The notes under the pieces are model-generated. The model was not told the origin of the DNA. It did not search any database and was given only the letters and a program-made list of their open reading frames with translations. Positions 53,667 through 62,058 of a stretch of 64,000 nucleotides of DNA are shown in pieces (the first letter of the stretch is position 1; the number at the start of each line of letters is the position of its first letter). Both the position numbers and the translations under genes were made by a program. Origin of the DNA: Candidatus Zixiibacteriota bacterium (GTDB taxonomy: Bacteria > Zixibacteria > MSB-5A5 > GN15 > PGXB01); NCBI GenBank assembly GCA_900498245.1, contig LS998015.1, forward strand, positions 2,438,550-2,502,549. Direction: 5' to 3'.

Positions 53667-54611
53667 TTAAATATAACGCGGCACCGGTCCGCTTCGGTAC
53701 AGGTATGATATCAAAAATGAGACATCGATTATATTGACAATTCCATCGCCATTAGCATCGGCCGTCTCTCTCAAAACCGGAGCCGCCCCGCCTCTATAAA
53801 GCGAATTGATCAGATGGGAAATATCCAATATATTAACAAATCCATTACCATTGGCATCACCGCATGGGTGGATTGTCATCGCGCCGGGAATAATAGTAAC
53901 CAACTCCGTATCAATTACCGTAACATAGCTGGTATCGATGATAATCGAATCGGCTGGCGGCCCCGATACCCGGCTCCACTGGAGGCAAATGCTATCGGGG
54001 GGGGGCGGCAACCAGGCGTCGCATCTGAACCATGATGTGTCGCAAACCGCGGCCAGTTTGACACCGATCAAAAGACCGTCTTCAGTGCTGAATTGTACAT
54101 TGTCGGTATTCAAATTAATAAAAATCATGGCGCTGCGATCTGTCGTCGTGTCCGGAATATCGTAATTGTTCGCCACCAGTTTTATGAGAGGAATGTCGGG
54201 AGGAGGGGGAAAACCGATGCACGGCACCCTCGTTCCCGGCGGAACCGAAGAAGCCATCGCCACGATACTCAAATCGTGGCCGGTGCCGCTTAAGGAATGG
54301 GCCTGAATCGTCGGCCAGCCGGATATAAGTGTTCCCGAAGTATCTATCATTTCCATTCCCGTCCCATTGAAAATCATAATATCCGGCTGCTCGATAAAAA
54401 TGTTCAACTTGAAAGCGGCCACGGAATCGCCCAAATCGGTCAGATAAACCGGAATCCGGAGTTGCTGTTCGCCCGGATATCCCGCCACCGAATCGATTCT
54501 TATTCCCAGTCGCGCCGAGACCTGCGCAACTGCCCCGGTCGCAGTCACGCACCAGCCGCCAATCAGCACCGATGCGGTCCAGAGAGCAATCCTGCCAAGT
54601 TTCAAACACAT
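53667..54611 (-). CDS. Secreted cohesin-like protein with C-terminal dockerin
   Basis: A protein of 314 residues from the ATG after AAGGAG; the longer frame upstream would cross tRNA-Sec and was rejected. A signal peptide ends near AVAQ (about 30). Residues ~35-175 look like a cohesin-type beta sandwich (IDSVAGYPGEQQLRIPVYLTD, AAFKLNIFIEQPDIMIF). The last ~65 residues are a two-repeat dockerin (CGDANGNGFVNILDIS and DANGDGIVNIIDVS). It could act as a bridging or scaffold element in a cohesin-dockerin assembly. No catalytic domain is recognised. Confidence 0.82.
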   Translation of the reverse strand: MCLKLGRIALWTASVLIGGWCVTATGAVAQVSARLGIRIDSVAGYPGEQQLRIPVYLTDLGDSVAAFKLNIFIEQPDIMIFNGTGMEMIDTSGTLISGWPTIQAHSLSGTGHDLSIVAMASSVPPGTRVPCIGFPPPPDIPLIKLVANNYDIPDTTTDRSAMIFINLNTDNVQFSTEDGLLIGVKLAAVCDTSWFRCDAWLPPPPDSICLQWSRVSGPPADSIIIDTSYVTVIDTELVTIIPGAMTIHPCGDANGNGFVNILDISHLINSLYRGGAAPVLRETADANGDGIVNIIDVSFLISYLYRSGPVPRYI

Positions 54612-54701
54612 AGTGGCTCCTTTCTTGAAACGGTTTGCGGCCGGATGAAACCGGCCCTTGAAATAGAATATAGGCATTTCCCCCGAATGCCCATAAAAAA
54701 A

Positions 54702-54794
54702 CGGAAGGGGTAGGAATCGAACCCACCGGAGACGGCATAACCGCCTCCCCACGGTTTTGAAGACCGCAAGGGCCACCAGACCCTATCCGCTTCC
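54702..54794 (-). tRNA. selC: tRNA-Sec (anticodon TCA), selenocysteine tRNA
   Basis: This 93-nt class II tRNA has anticodon TCA in loop CTTCAAA. It has the Sec-specific long D-stem (AGGGTC/GGCCCT with a 4-base loop) and an 8-bp variable arm. The discriminator is G, as in other tRNA-Sec. The acceptor 5' side is GGAAGCGG, but the 3' side offers only CCCTTCC: position 6 has no partner and appears bulged, so the acceptor/T composite is 7+5 instead of 8+5. Adding one G to the 3' strand would restore a perfect stem. CCA is not encoded. T7 follows. Confidence 0.9.
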
Positions 54795-54800
54795 AGAACA

Positions 54801-54829
54801 ATTATAATAAAATGCATATTTCAAATCAA
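54801..54829 (-). promoter_or_regulatory. Promoter of tRNA-Sec
   Basis: TTGATT and a perfect TATAAT are 17 bases apart. The -10 element ends six bases before G1 of the tRNA, so transcription is predicted to begin at the first nucleotide of the mature tRNA. Confidence 0.7.
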
Positions 54830-55451
54830 GGAGGGGACGGCCGCGACCGGCCCGCCGTATGACTAATCGACGACCGCTCCCCTGCCTTTTAATTTTCCAC
54901 CGGGTCCCCCGTCTCTCATCCTCGGCGAATTCCAGCTGAGCCCGACCTTTACGTTTCTAAAAAATCGCCTCGTGAGTCCCGTGAAACCCGGTTATTTTAG
55001 GGCGGGGATGGCGAATATCCTTTTTCGCCGCCCGCCCATCGCGCACAGAAGAACCTCTCTCCCGGAATTTTTAACCGACCGTCTGCAAAAAGCCGTGACG
55101 ATAAACCGCCACTTTTAATTTAGAATATTCCGACTGTGCAGAAATTATGGGGCGAGAGTGTCCTCGCCGGCAAATGACTCTGTGGATTCTGAATCTTATT
55201 GCGGTTAAGAGCGGCGGAAGACCAGCCGAGGCCGCCGTAGGCAAAAGAAAAAGGAACCATTTTCCTAAAAGAAAACAGGAACCGCGTTGCAGAGTCACAG
55301 TACACCTCCGGTAGAAGGAGTTACAAATGCACTTTACTCTTTAACGAAGGTTCCCTACAGTTCCTCTAAAAGACCTGTTTTGAAATTTCCAACCTATTAC
55401 CGCAGTTAAAATAATAGATCGAAAATGTTTGTCAAGAAAAAAATTGAGGTA
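54830..55451. other. Unexplained 620-bp intergenic region
   Basis: No known gene or RNA was recognised between bshB1 and the selC promoter. It contains an inverted repeat GGCGAGGACACTCTCGCC near 55151, and near-identical direct repeats (GGTTCCTGTTTTCTTTT and GGTTCCTTTTTCTTTT) near 55252-55286. A 75-codon frame on the - strand (55071-55298, GTG start after GGAGGT) begins with a signal-peptide-like segment ending ASA, but its remainder looks non-coding. The region may be a decayed element or carry a non-coding RNA. Confidence 0.4.
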
Positions 55452-56171
55452 TTAAATCGATCGGACCGGCATCGTGGAGGGATCTTCTATCAGGATATTT
55501 TCTTTGATGGCGAAGGCCTCGGCGTACTTCACCCCCACCAGATGGCCGTAATGACGCGCTGTTATTGTCATATATTCGAAGATATCAACCCCCGGCTTGT
55601 AAATCTGTTGCGCCGACGGCGTTCCGTCAAACTGCGATTTGTACGCGGCCACGGCTTTCAACTTGCGATCCATCTGATCCGTGATATCGACAAAGAAAGA
55701 ATGCTGTCCTTCCCGAAACGAAGATGTATATATTATCTTTTTCGGCCGATGCGGTTCCCCTGACAATTTGAGTTTCTTCAAACCGGCCAGAAAACAAGCA
55801 TCATACCCCAGAAGCGAGGCCGCCAGATGATCGGGATGACGCTGCACCCAGTATGGTAGAATGACCAGTTCCGGCAATGTGTCCCTAATCACTTGGGCAA
55901 CCTGCATCTTGTTTTCCCGATTGACATCCACTCCGGCATCCGGGAGATTCAAATTATGGCGGAAGGCCAGTCCCATTATTTCGGCCGCCGCTTCCGACTC
56001 TCTTCCCCGGTCTTCGGCCGTTCCTTTGGTGCCCATCTCCCCGGCGGTCAAATCGAGAATGCCGACCTTTTTTCCCCGGTCGACCATCTTAATGATAGTA
56101 CCGCCGCAGGTAATTTCGATATCATCGCGATGCGCCGCAATCGCCAGAACGTCCAACTTTATCTTATCCAT
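55452..56171 (-). CDS. bshB1: Bacillithiol biosynthesis deacetylase BshB1
   Basis: A protein of 239 residues of the PIG-L/LmbE family. The zinc site is AIAAHRDDIEITCGG with the later YWVQRHPDHLAAS. The BshB1 pattern also includes ILDLTAGEMGTKGT and GVKYAEAFAIKENI. It removes acetate from GlcNAc-malate to give GlcN-malate. The chosen ATG follows AAGGAAG and overlaps the end of bshA by eight bases; 27 bases upstream is a less likely start. Confidence 0.93.
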   Translation of the reverse strand: MDKIKLDVLAIAAHRDDIEITCGGTIIKMVDRGKKVGILDLTAGEMGTKGTAEDRGRESEAAAEIMGLAFRHNLNLPDAGVDVNRENKMQVAQVIRDTLPELVILPYWVQRHPDHLAASLLGYDACFLAGLKKLKLSGEPHRPKKIIYTSSFREGQHSFFVDITDQMDRKLKAVAAYKSQFDGTPSAQQIYKPGVDIFEYMTITARHYGHLVGVKYAEAFAIKENILIEDPSTMPVRSI

Positions 56172-57285
56172 TGAGGACTTCCTTGTAATAATCCTCATAT
56201 TGAGCGATTATTCTTGACGATTCAAACCGGTCCAGGGACAATTCTCTCGCTTTTTGTTTGAATAATTCAAGCCTCGGTTTGTCCTTTAAAAGATCGACCC
56301 CGGCGCGGGCCATCGCTACCGTATCTCCAACGGGAAATAGAAATCCGCTGACATCATTTTCAATAACTTCCACCATTCCATTACCCAGGGTCCCAATCAC
56401 CGGAACACCGCAGGCCAACGCTTCCAGTGCCGCCAATCCGAACGACTCTTCTTCTGACGGAAGCAGGAAAAGGTCGGCCAGAGGCAGAATCGCTTCCACG
56501 CGGTCCTGATTTCCGAGAAAGACAACTCGATCGGCCAGATTTCTTTTATTGGTCTGCCGCCGGGCCAGAATTGCATCCGGCCCTTCGCCGATAAGGAGTA
56601 ATTTGGACGGAATTTCGCGATTTATCCTGTCAAAAATATCGATCACATCGGTTATTCTTTTCACCGGCCGGAAATTCGAGATATGCGCGATTATCGGTTC
56701 CCGATCTTCAGCGAAGGAACGCCGCTTGCAGCTCTGGGCGTTCGGGTTAAAGCGGCTGTTGTCGAAAAAATTCGGGATGACCGCGATGTCCTTATTTATT
56801 TTGAACTCGCGCCGCGTCTCTTCGGCCAGATAGGCCGACACCGCCGTGATGCCGTCGGAGGCGTTGATCGAAAAGCGGGTGATGTCATAATAGGAGGGAT
56901 CGGCGCCGACCAGTGTAATATCGGTGCCGTGAAGGGTCGTGATAATTTTAGGAATTTTGCAGGTGATTAACTGCTTGGCCAAAAACGCCGAAGTGGCGTG
57001 AGGTACCGCATAATGAACATGCAGGATTTCCAAATTGTACTGGCAGACCACTTCCGCCATTTTCGCCGCCAGGGAAAGCGTGTAAGGCGGATGTTTGAAT
57101 AACGGATAGGCGGTCGTCTCCACCCCGTGGAAATAGAGATTCTGCTGGAAGCGGTCCAGACGAAACGGCAGGGCATAACTTATAAAATGAACCTGATGGC
57201 CCCTTGCCGCCAGTTGCTGACCAAGTTCGGTAGCGACAATTCCGGACCCTCCCGCCACCGGATAACAGGTTATGCCAATATTCAT
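56164..57285 (-). CDS. bshA: N-acetyl-alpha-D-glucosaminyl L-malate synthase BshA
   Basis: A protein of 373 residues, GT4 family. The BshA N-terminus is IGITCYPVAGGSGIVATELG, followed by the HVHYAVPHATSAFLAKQL stretch. The UDP-GlcNAc-binding C-domain has EESFGLAALEALACGVPVIG. It joins GlcNAc from UDP-GlcNAc to L-malate, the first step of bacillithiol synthesis. It is two bases downstream of bshC. Confidence 0.95.
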   Translation of the reverse strand: MNIGITCYPVAGGSGIVATELGQQLAARGHQVHFISYALPFRLDRFQQNLYFHGVETTAYPLFKHPPYTLSLAAKMAEVVCQYNLEILHVHYAVPHATSAFLAKQLITCKIPKIITTLHGTDITLVGADPSYYDITRFSINASDGITAVSAYLAEETRREFKINKDIAVIPNFFDNSRFNPNAQSCKRRSFAEDREPIIAHISNFRPVKRITDVIDIFDRINREIPSKLLLIGEGPDAILARRQTNKRNLADRVVFLGNQDRVEAILPLADLFLLPSEEESFGLAALEALACGVPVIGTLGNGMVEVIENDVSGFLFPVGDTVAMARAGVDLLKDKPRLELFKQKARELSLDRFESSRIIAQYEDYYKEVLNG

Positions 57286-57287
57286 AT

Positions 57288-58919
57288 TCAGTCGATCATG
57301 CCCGACAAATAAAGCAATTGATGATCCGTTGATGACACTTTCATTTCCTTGACTATGTAGTCAACAATTCCAAAACCATATTTGGCAATATAACAATTGA
57401 TATTGAGCGTTCGTTCCTGGAGATTGCGGTAGGGAAAAAGATTGTTGCCCAGCCGATATATCTGGTTGCGCGTTGACACCATCCGCCGCTTATGGTGGTC
57501 ATATATCTTTTTCTCGAACGCTCCGATTGCGAAATCAATTTTGCCGTAAGTCTGCTTTCCCATCGGTTCCAGAGATTCGTCAAATTTCCTGACCGCGGCG
57601 AAAAACTCGTTATATGCCTCTTCGAATTTCCCTTTAAAATCAGCGAGGGACGCCTCCATCTCTTTCGGAAAGGAGCGTTCCGTAACCCGATTCACCAATT
57701 GCTCGACATCACCGGTAAAATCGTTGAATCGCAGCTCCAATTTGGCCATCAAGTCTTCCGATCTTTTCTCCACAATGCTAAGCGAAGGCCGGGCGTAATG
57801 GTACGGCTGAACCAGTCCAAACAGGTCGAATAACCTGCCGATCTGCGCGAAATAGGCGATCTCCGAGGGTCCGCCGATCTGGGCCACCGCCGGAAAGAGA
57901 TACGACTGCCAGATCGGCCGGGCCAGAACATCGGGGGAAAAACGATCCGGATGACGGTCGATTAAGTCAATCATCCCGTTCAATCCCAATTTCTTGTCGC
58001 CGAATACGAAGGCATCATTTTCGTAATGAACAGGAACCCGGGCCGGGGTATGGAGAAAAAGATTGACCGCCGTCTCTTTCTTCTCGGCCTGAAGATGATA
58101 GCCGTCACTTTCCAGTTCCTGATTGGTTTCGTTCAGAATCTCCCGGAATCGGAAATGCCCTTCCGCCAGTTTCTTGAAAAACGGCTTCGACGCGGTCTTG
58201 ACCTCTTTGTCCGCCGGCGAAAACATCACCAGACCCAGATCCGGAAGTATGTCCAGCAAATACTGCCCAAAAGCACCGGCAAAGGAATTTCCGCCCCTAT
58301 AGGCGGTGAACAACCGATGATATAATTCTCCCGTAAAATCGGTTTCGCCCAGAATAGCCTCAACCCGCCCCTTCAGGAGATTGTACGGCTCGGCGTCTTC
58401 AAATATTATCTCGGCCGCCGAGATCGCCGACGATGGGGCGGCATCGTACGAGAGCCGTTCGATTTCCCCCTTCTGGTTCAGGACGAAAGCATGATTTATT
58501 TCGTTGAAATCATGATCATCGGAGGCGATCCAGAAAACCGGTATCACCTCGCGATGCAATTTCTTCTGAAGTAATTGGGCATGCTTGACAAGGCCGATAG
58601 CCTTATAAAGCGACAGAAGCGGGCCGCCGAAAAGTCCCGCCTGTTGCCCCCCGAAGATACAAAGCGTGTCTTCTTTGCGCAGTTTCTCGATCGCTTTGAA
58701 TGTCTCCGGCTTGGCTTCAAACGCCGTATTCTGCCGCACCAGAACATTGCAGATTAAATCGCGGTCGAGGTGCGCCCGCCCCAGTTTGGCCGCCACTTCG
58801 AACGGCTCCTCGGCGATGAAGAATTTCTTCATCGCCGGTTTCTTTGCCAGAAAATCGAGATAAAGTTCGCTGTAGCGAAAGTCTTTACTCGGGCTGGCCG
58901 ATTGCTCCTTCATCGGCAA
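57288..58919 (-). CDS. bshC: Bacillithiol biosynthesis cysteine-adding enzyme BshC
   Basis: A protein of 543 residues, matching BshC in length and motifs: FGGQQAGLFGGPLLSLYKAI near residue 90, FWIASDDHDFNEINHAFV near 130, and SYLFPAVAQIGGPSEIAYFAQIG near 345. It adds cysteine to GlcN-malate to complete bacillithiol. It overlaps the upstream RND gene by 35 bases, so the thiol genes and the efflux pump are in one transcription unit. Confidence 0.95.
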   Translation of the reverse strand: MPMKEQSASPSKDFRYSELYLDFLAKKPAMKKFFIAEEPFEVAAKLGRAHLDRDLICNVLVRQNTAFEAKPETFKAIEKLRKEDTLCIFGGQQAGLFGGPLLSLYKAIGLVKHAQLLQKKLHREVIPVFWIASDDHDFNEINHAFVLNQKGEIERLSYDAAPSSAISAAEIIFEDAEPYNLLKGRVEAILGETDFTGELYHRLFTAYRGGNSFAGAFGQYLLDILPDLGLVMFSPADKEVKTASKPFFKKLAEGHFRFREILNETNQELESDGYHLQAEKKETAVNLFLHTPARVPVHYENDAFVFGDKKLGLNGMIDLIDRHPDRFSPDVLARPIWQSYLFPAVAQIGGPSEIAYFAQIGRLFDLFGLVQPYHYARPSLSIVEKRSEDLMAKLELRFNDFTGDVEQLVNRVTERSFPKEMEASLADFKGKFEEAYNEFFAAVRKFDESLEPMGKQTYGKIDFAIGAFEKKIYDHHKRRMVSTRNQIYRLGNNLFPYRNLQERTLNINCYIAKYGFGIVDYIVKEMKVSSTDHQLLYLSGMID

Positions 58920-61900
58920 AATCTTCCTTTTCTACCTGCACCGTTTCATGACCTAGGAAATACGCCACGATATCATCGATGACAGTATATATGACCGGCA
59001 CCACGACCAGGGTCAAGAGGGTCGAGCTTATCAGTCCGCCAATCACCGCCCGGCCCATTGGGGCGCGGAATTCCGCCCCCGAGCCGATTCCCAGGGCCAA
59101 AGGCAACATACCGAAAATCATGGCAAATGTCGTCATTAAAATAGGCCTTAACCGGATCGGGCCGGCAATTAAAATCGCCTCCGTCCGCTCCACCCCGCGG
59201 CGTCGATTCTGTTTCACGAAATCTATCAGCAAAATTGCGTTTTTGGTAACCAGACCCATTAGCATTATTATACCGATAAGCGAGATAATCGATATGGAAT
59301 TGCGAAATACCAAAAGCGCCACAATGGCCCCGACCATCGAAAGCGGCAGCGAAAACATGATCGAGAATGGGTCAAAAAACGACTCGAACTGCGACGCCAA
59401 TAAAAGATAGACAAAGATTATCGCCAGCGCCAGGGCCGTGAAAATATTGGCGAAGGACTCGTCCTGCATCTCACCGAAACCGGTCTTGCCGATATAATAT
59501 CCGGGCGGAAGATTTATTTTGCTGGCCTCGGCAATCACTTGATTGGTCACACTTCCGGAGAAATAATTGCCGGTGACATTACTGCTTACCTTGACTTCCC
59601 TGAGGCGATCATAGCGGTTAAACTTCCCGACCGAAGCTGTTTTCTCTAACTGAGCGACATTGGACAGGGGCACCAGAAAAGTCCGCATTCCCGTCACGTC
59701 TTTCTTGCTGGCGATTATCAATCGGCCAATATCCTCGGCCGATTCGCGGTCCCCTTCCTTTAATCTGATCCTGACATCATATTCTTTGTCACCATCTTTG
59801 TATCGAGAGACCACTTCCCCGTCGACCAGGTTACGGGTACTGGCGGCAATATCATAGACATTGAGCCCCAAATCATTGGCCAGCCCGCGATCGACCGAAA
59901 TGCGCAATTCCGGCTTGGCCTTTTCCAGATTATTATCAACGTCGACCGTTCCCGGGGTCTTTCGGACGATTGCCTCCACCTTATCGGAAATTTGACTCAA
60001 TATGTCCAGATCCAGCCCGCGTATAGAGACTTCCACCTGCTTCGACTGACCGCCCTCCCCCCGACCGGCAGAGACGGCTATTTTGACGCCGGGGACTGCC
60101 AAAATTGCCTGCCGAATCTGGTCGACCATCTCCAGCGCGGAATATGGCCGATTCGACTTGTCAACAAGTTTGACATAGATATTTCCGACATTGACAGGAT
60201 TCTGACCCGATCCGATAGTGGTAAACATCAACTCCACACCGGGGAACTTCGATATAATTTTCTCCATCTGCGCCGCTCGGGCCGATGTCAACTGCAGATC
60301 GGTTCCGGGGGGAGTTTCAAAATCAACCGATACTCTTCCCTGATCCGTCTGCGGCATGAATTCCACCCCGACAAACTTGATAAGAAACATGGCAAAAATA
60401 AAACTCAAGACGGCAAAAGTGATGACTATCAGCCGATGTCTCAACGACCAGCCCAAAGTCGTGCGATACCAAACCGTTACCTTATCAAAGAACCTGTTCC
60501 ATGGGGCGATTCCTTTTAAAATCAACCGATACAATTTCCAGACCGCCCGCGCCGGTGCAAATTTCGGCGGTTCTACATCCCCCCCTTCTTTTTTCAGAAA
60601 TCGCGAGGACAGCATCGGCGTTAATGTGAAAGCCACGAAAAGCGAAACCACCACCGCAAAAGCGACCGTCATCCCGAACTGGTAGAAAAAGCGCCCCACA
60701 ATACCACTCATAAAGGCCACCGGTACAAATACGGCCACGATCGAGAATGTGGTCGCCATGACGGCCAGTCCGATTTCCTTGGTCGCGTTATAGGCTGCCC
60801 GGAACGGTTTTTCGCCGGAATCCATATGTCGAAAAATATTTTCAATCACCACAATGGCATCGTCAATCAAAAGCCCCACCGCCAGCGACAGGCCCATCAG
60901 GGAAAGCATGTTCAACGTGAAATTCAAAAGCCGCATGAGGGTGAAGGTGGCAATAATCGAAGTCGGAATCGCTACCGCGGATATTATGGTTGAGCGAATA
61001 TCGGCGAGGAATAAAAATATGACGAGAATCGCCAGAAGACCGCCATAGTAAATATTCACCAGAACATCATCAATCGAGTCCTCAATAAATGTGGAGTCGT
61101 CGGCCAGTAACTCAATTTTGACATCCGGCGGTATCTCCCTCCCGATACGACTTATCGCCGCTTTGACATTGCGTGCCACTTCCACCGTATTGGAGCCGGA
61201 CTGCTTGGATATGTTGATGGTAATGGCTTCTTTCCCGTCAACTCGCGCCAGGGAACGCTTTTCTTCGATACCGTCTTCAACCGTAGCGATATTTTTTAAA
61301 TAGACCGGCTGACCATGAGGATTGTCGATAGGAATATCGCCGAATTGGGAGACTTTGCTCAATCGTCCCATGGTACGGACCAAAAACTCGGTATTGCGCT
61401 CATCGATTCGTCCGCCGGGAATTTCCAGATTGGCCGCCGCCAGGGCCTGTTGCACCTTATCGACCGATATCTCGTACGATTCCATTTTCTGGACATCCAG
61501 CCAGATATTTATTTGACGGGTATAACCCCCCACGATTTCCGCCGAACCTACCCCGGGAATCGCCTCCAGTTGTTTCTGAATTTGATCTTCGGCAAGGGTC
61601 GTTAATTCGCGAAACGGGCGTTGCCCGGTAATGGCGATGGAAATGATCGGGGCGCTTTCCGGGTCATACTGGGCGACAACCGGCTCGTCGATATCTTTTG
61701 GCAAATCTCCCCTAATGGCCGCTACCTTCTCGCGTGCTTCCTGGGCCGCCACCTGCGGATCTTTTTCCAGAACGAATTCGATAAAAACGAACGAGTAACC
61801 TTCCTGCGAATAAGAGGTAATGTGCTTCACGCCGGATATCGGGTTGACCGCGTCCTCAATCTTGCGGGTCACCTCCGTTTCCATCGCTTCGGCGCTTGCC

Positions 61901-62058
61901 CCCTGGTAAACCGTAGAGACCGTAACGAAAGGAAAATTGATGTCCGGCGTCAGGTCAATACTCATCTGGCTGAAGGAGGCGTAACCGAGCACGACCAGCG
62001 CCATAATCATCATGACCGTAAAGACCGGCCGCTTTATGGCAACTTCTGCTAATTTCAA
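58885..62058 (-). CDS. RND-family efflux transporter (AcrB/HAE1-like inner-membrane pump)
   Basis: A protein of 1057 residues with the full RND architecture: helix 1 at residues 10-30 (RPVFTVMMIMALVVLGYASF), porter loops, helix 4 region with GLLIDDAIVVIENIFRHM near residue 400, and a duplicated second half with GLVTKNAILLIDFVKQNRRRG near 955. The two Asp in helix 4 (LIDDA) are the proton-relay residues. With the adaptor and TolC proteins encoded upstream it would export hydrophobic or toxic compounds. Confidence 0.96.
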   Translation of the reverse strand: MKLAEVAIKRPVFTVMMIMALVVLGYASFSQMSIDLTPDINFPFVTVSTVYQGASAEAMETEVTRKIEDAVNPISGVKHITSYSQEGYSFVFIEFVLEKDPQVAAQEAREKVAAIRGDLPKDIDEPVVAQYDPESAPIISIAITGQRPFRELTTLAEDQIQKQLEAIPGVGSAEIVGGYTRQINIWLDVQKMESYEISVDKVQQALAAANLEIPGGRIDERNTEFLVRTMGRLSKVSQFGDIPIDNPHGQPVYLKNIATVEDGIEEKRSLARVDGKEAITINISKQSGSNTVEVARNVKAAISRIGREIPPDVKIELLADDSTFIEDSIDDVLVNIYYGGLLAILVIFLFLADIRSTIISAVAIPTSIIATFTLMRLLNFTLNMLSLMGLSLAVGLLIDDAIVVIENIFRHMDSGEKPFRAAYNATKEIGLAVMATTFSIVAVFVPVAFMSGIVGRFFYQFGMTVAFAVVVSLFVAFTLTPMLSSRFLKKEGGDVEPPKFAPARAVWKLYRLILKGIAPWNRFFDKVTVWYRTTLGWSLRHRLIVITFAVLSFIFAMFLIKFVGVEFMPQTDQGRVSVDFETPPGTDLQLTSARAAQMEKIISKFPGVELMFTTIGSGQNPVNVGNIYVKLVDKSNRPYSALEMVDQIRQAILAVPGVKIAVSAGRGEGGQSKQVEVSIRGLDLDILSQISDKVEAIVRKTPGTVDVDNNLEKAKPELRISVDRGLANDLGLNVYDIAASTRNLVDGEVVSRYKDGDKEYDVRIRLKEGDRESAEDIGRLIIASKKDVTGMRTFLVPLSNVAQLEKTASVGKFNRYDRLREVKVSSNVTGNYFSGSVTNQVIAEASKINLPPGYYIGKTGFGEMQDESFANIFTALALAIIFVYLLLASQFESFFDPFSIMFSLPLSMVGAIVALLVFRNSISIISLIGIIMLMGLVTKNAILLIDFVKQNRRRGVERTEAILIAGPIRLRPILMTTFAMIFGMLPLALGIGSGAEFRAPMGRAVIGGLISSTLLTLVVVPVIYTVIDDIVAYFLGHETVQVEKEDFADEGAIGQPE

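Noticed and set aside
54612-54776. N-terminal extension of the cohesin-like/dockerin protein
   Set aside because: It crosses tRNA-Sec; the ATG at 54611 has a ribosome site and a proper signal peptide.
55071-55298. Small secreted protein of 75 residues
   Set aside because: The ribosome site and signal-like start are suggestive, but the rest is compositionally odd, overlaps repeats and has no recognisable pattern, so it is mentioned only within the region entry.
54899-55310. RNase P, tmRNA or SRP RNA in the unexplained region
   Set aside because: The conserved core sequences of these RNAs were not found on either strand.
53667-55451. Selenoprotein gene next to tRNA-Sec
   Set aside because: No frame interrupted by an in-frame TGA with a flanking hairpin and recognisable protein on both sides was found; neighbouring genes end normally.
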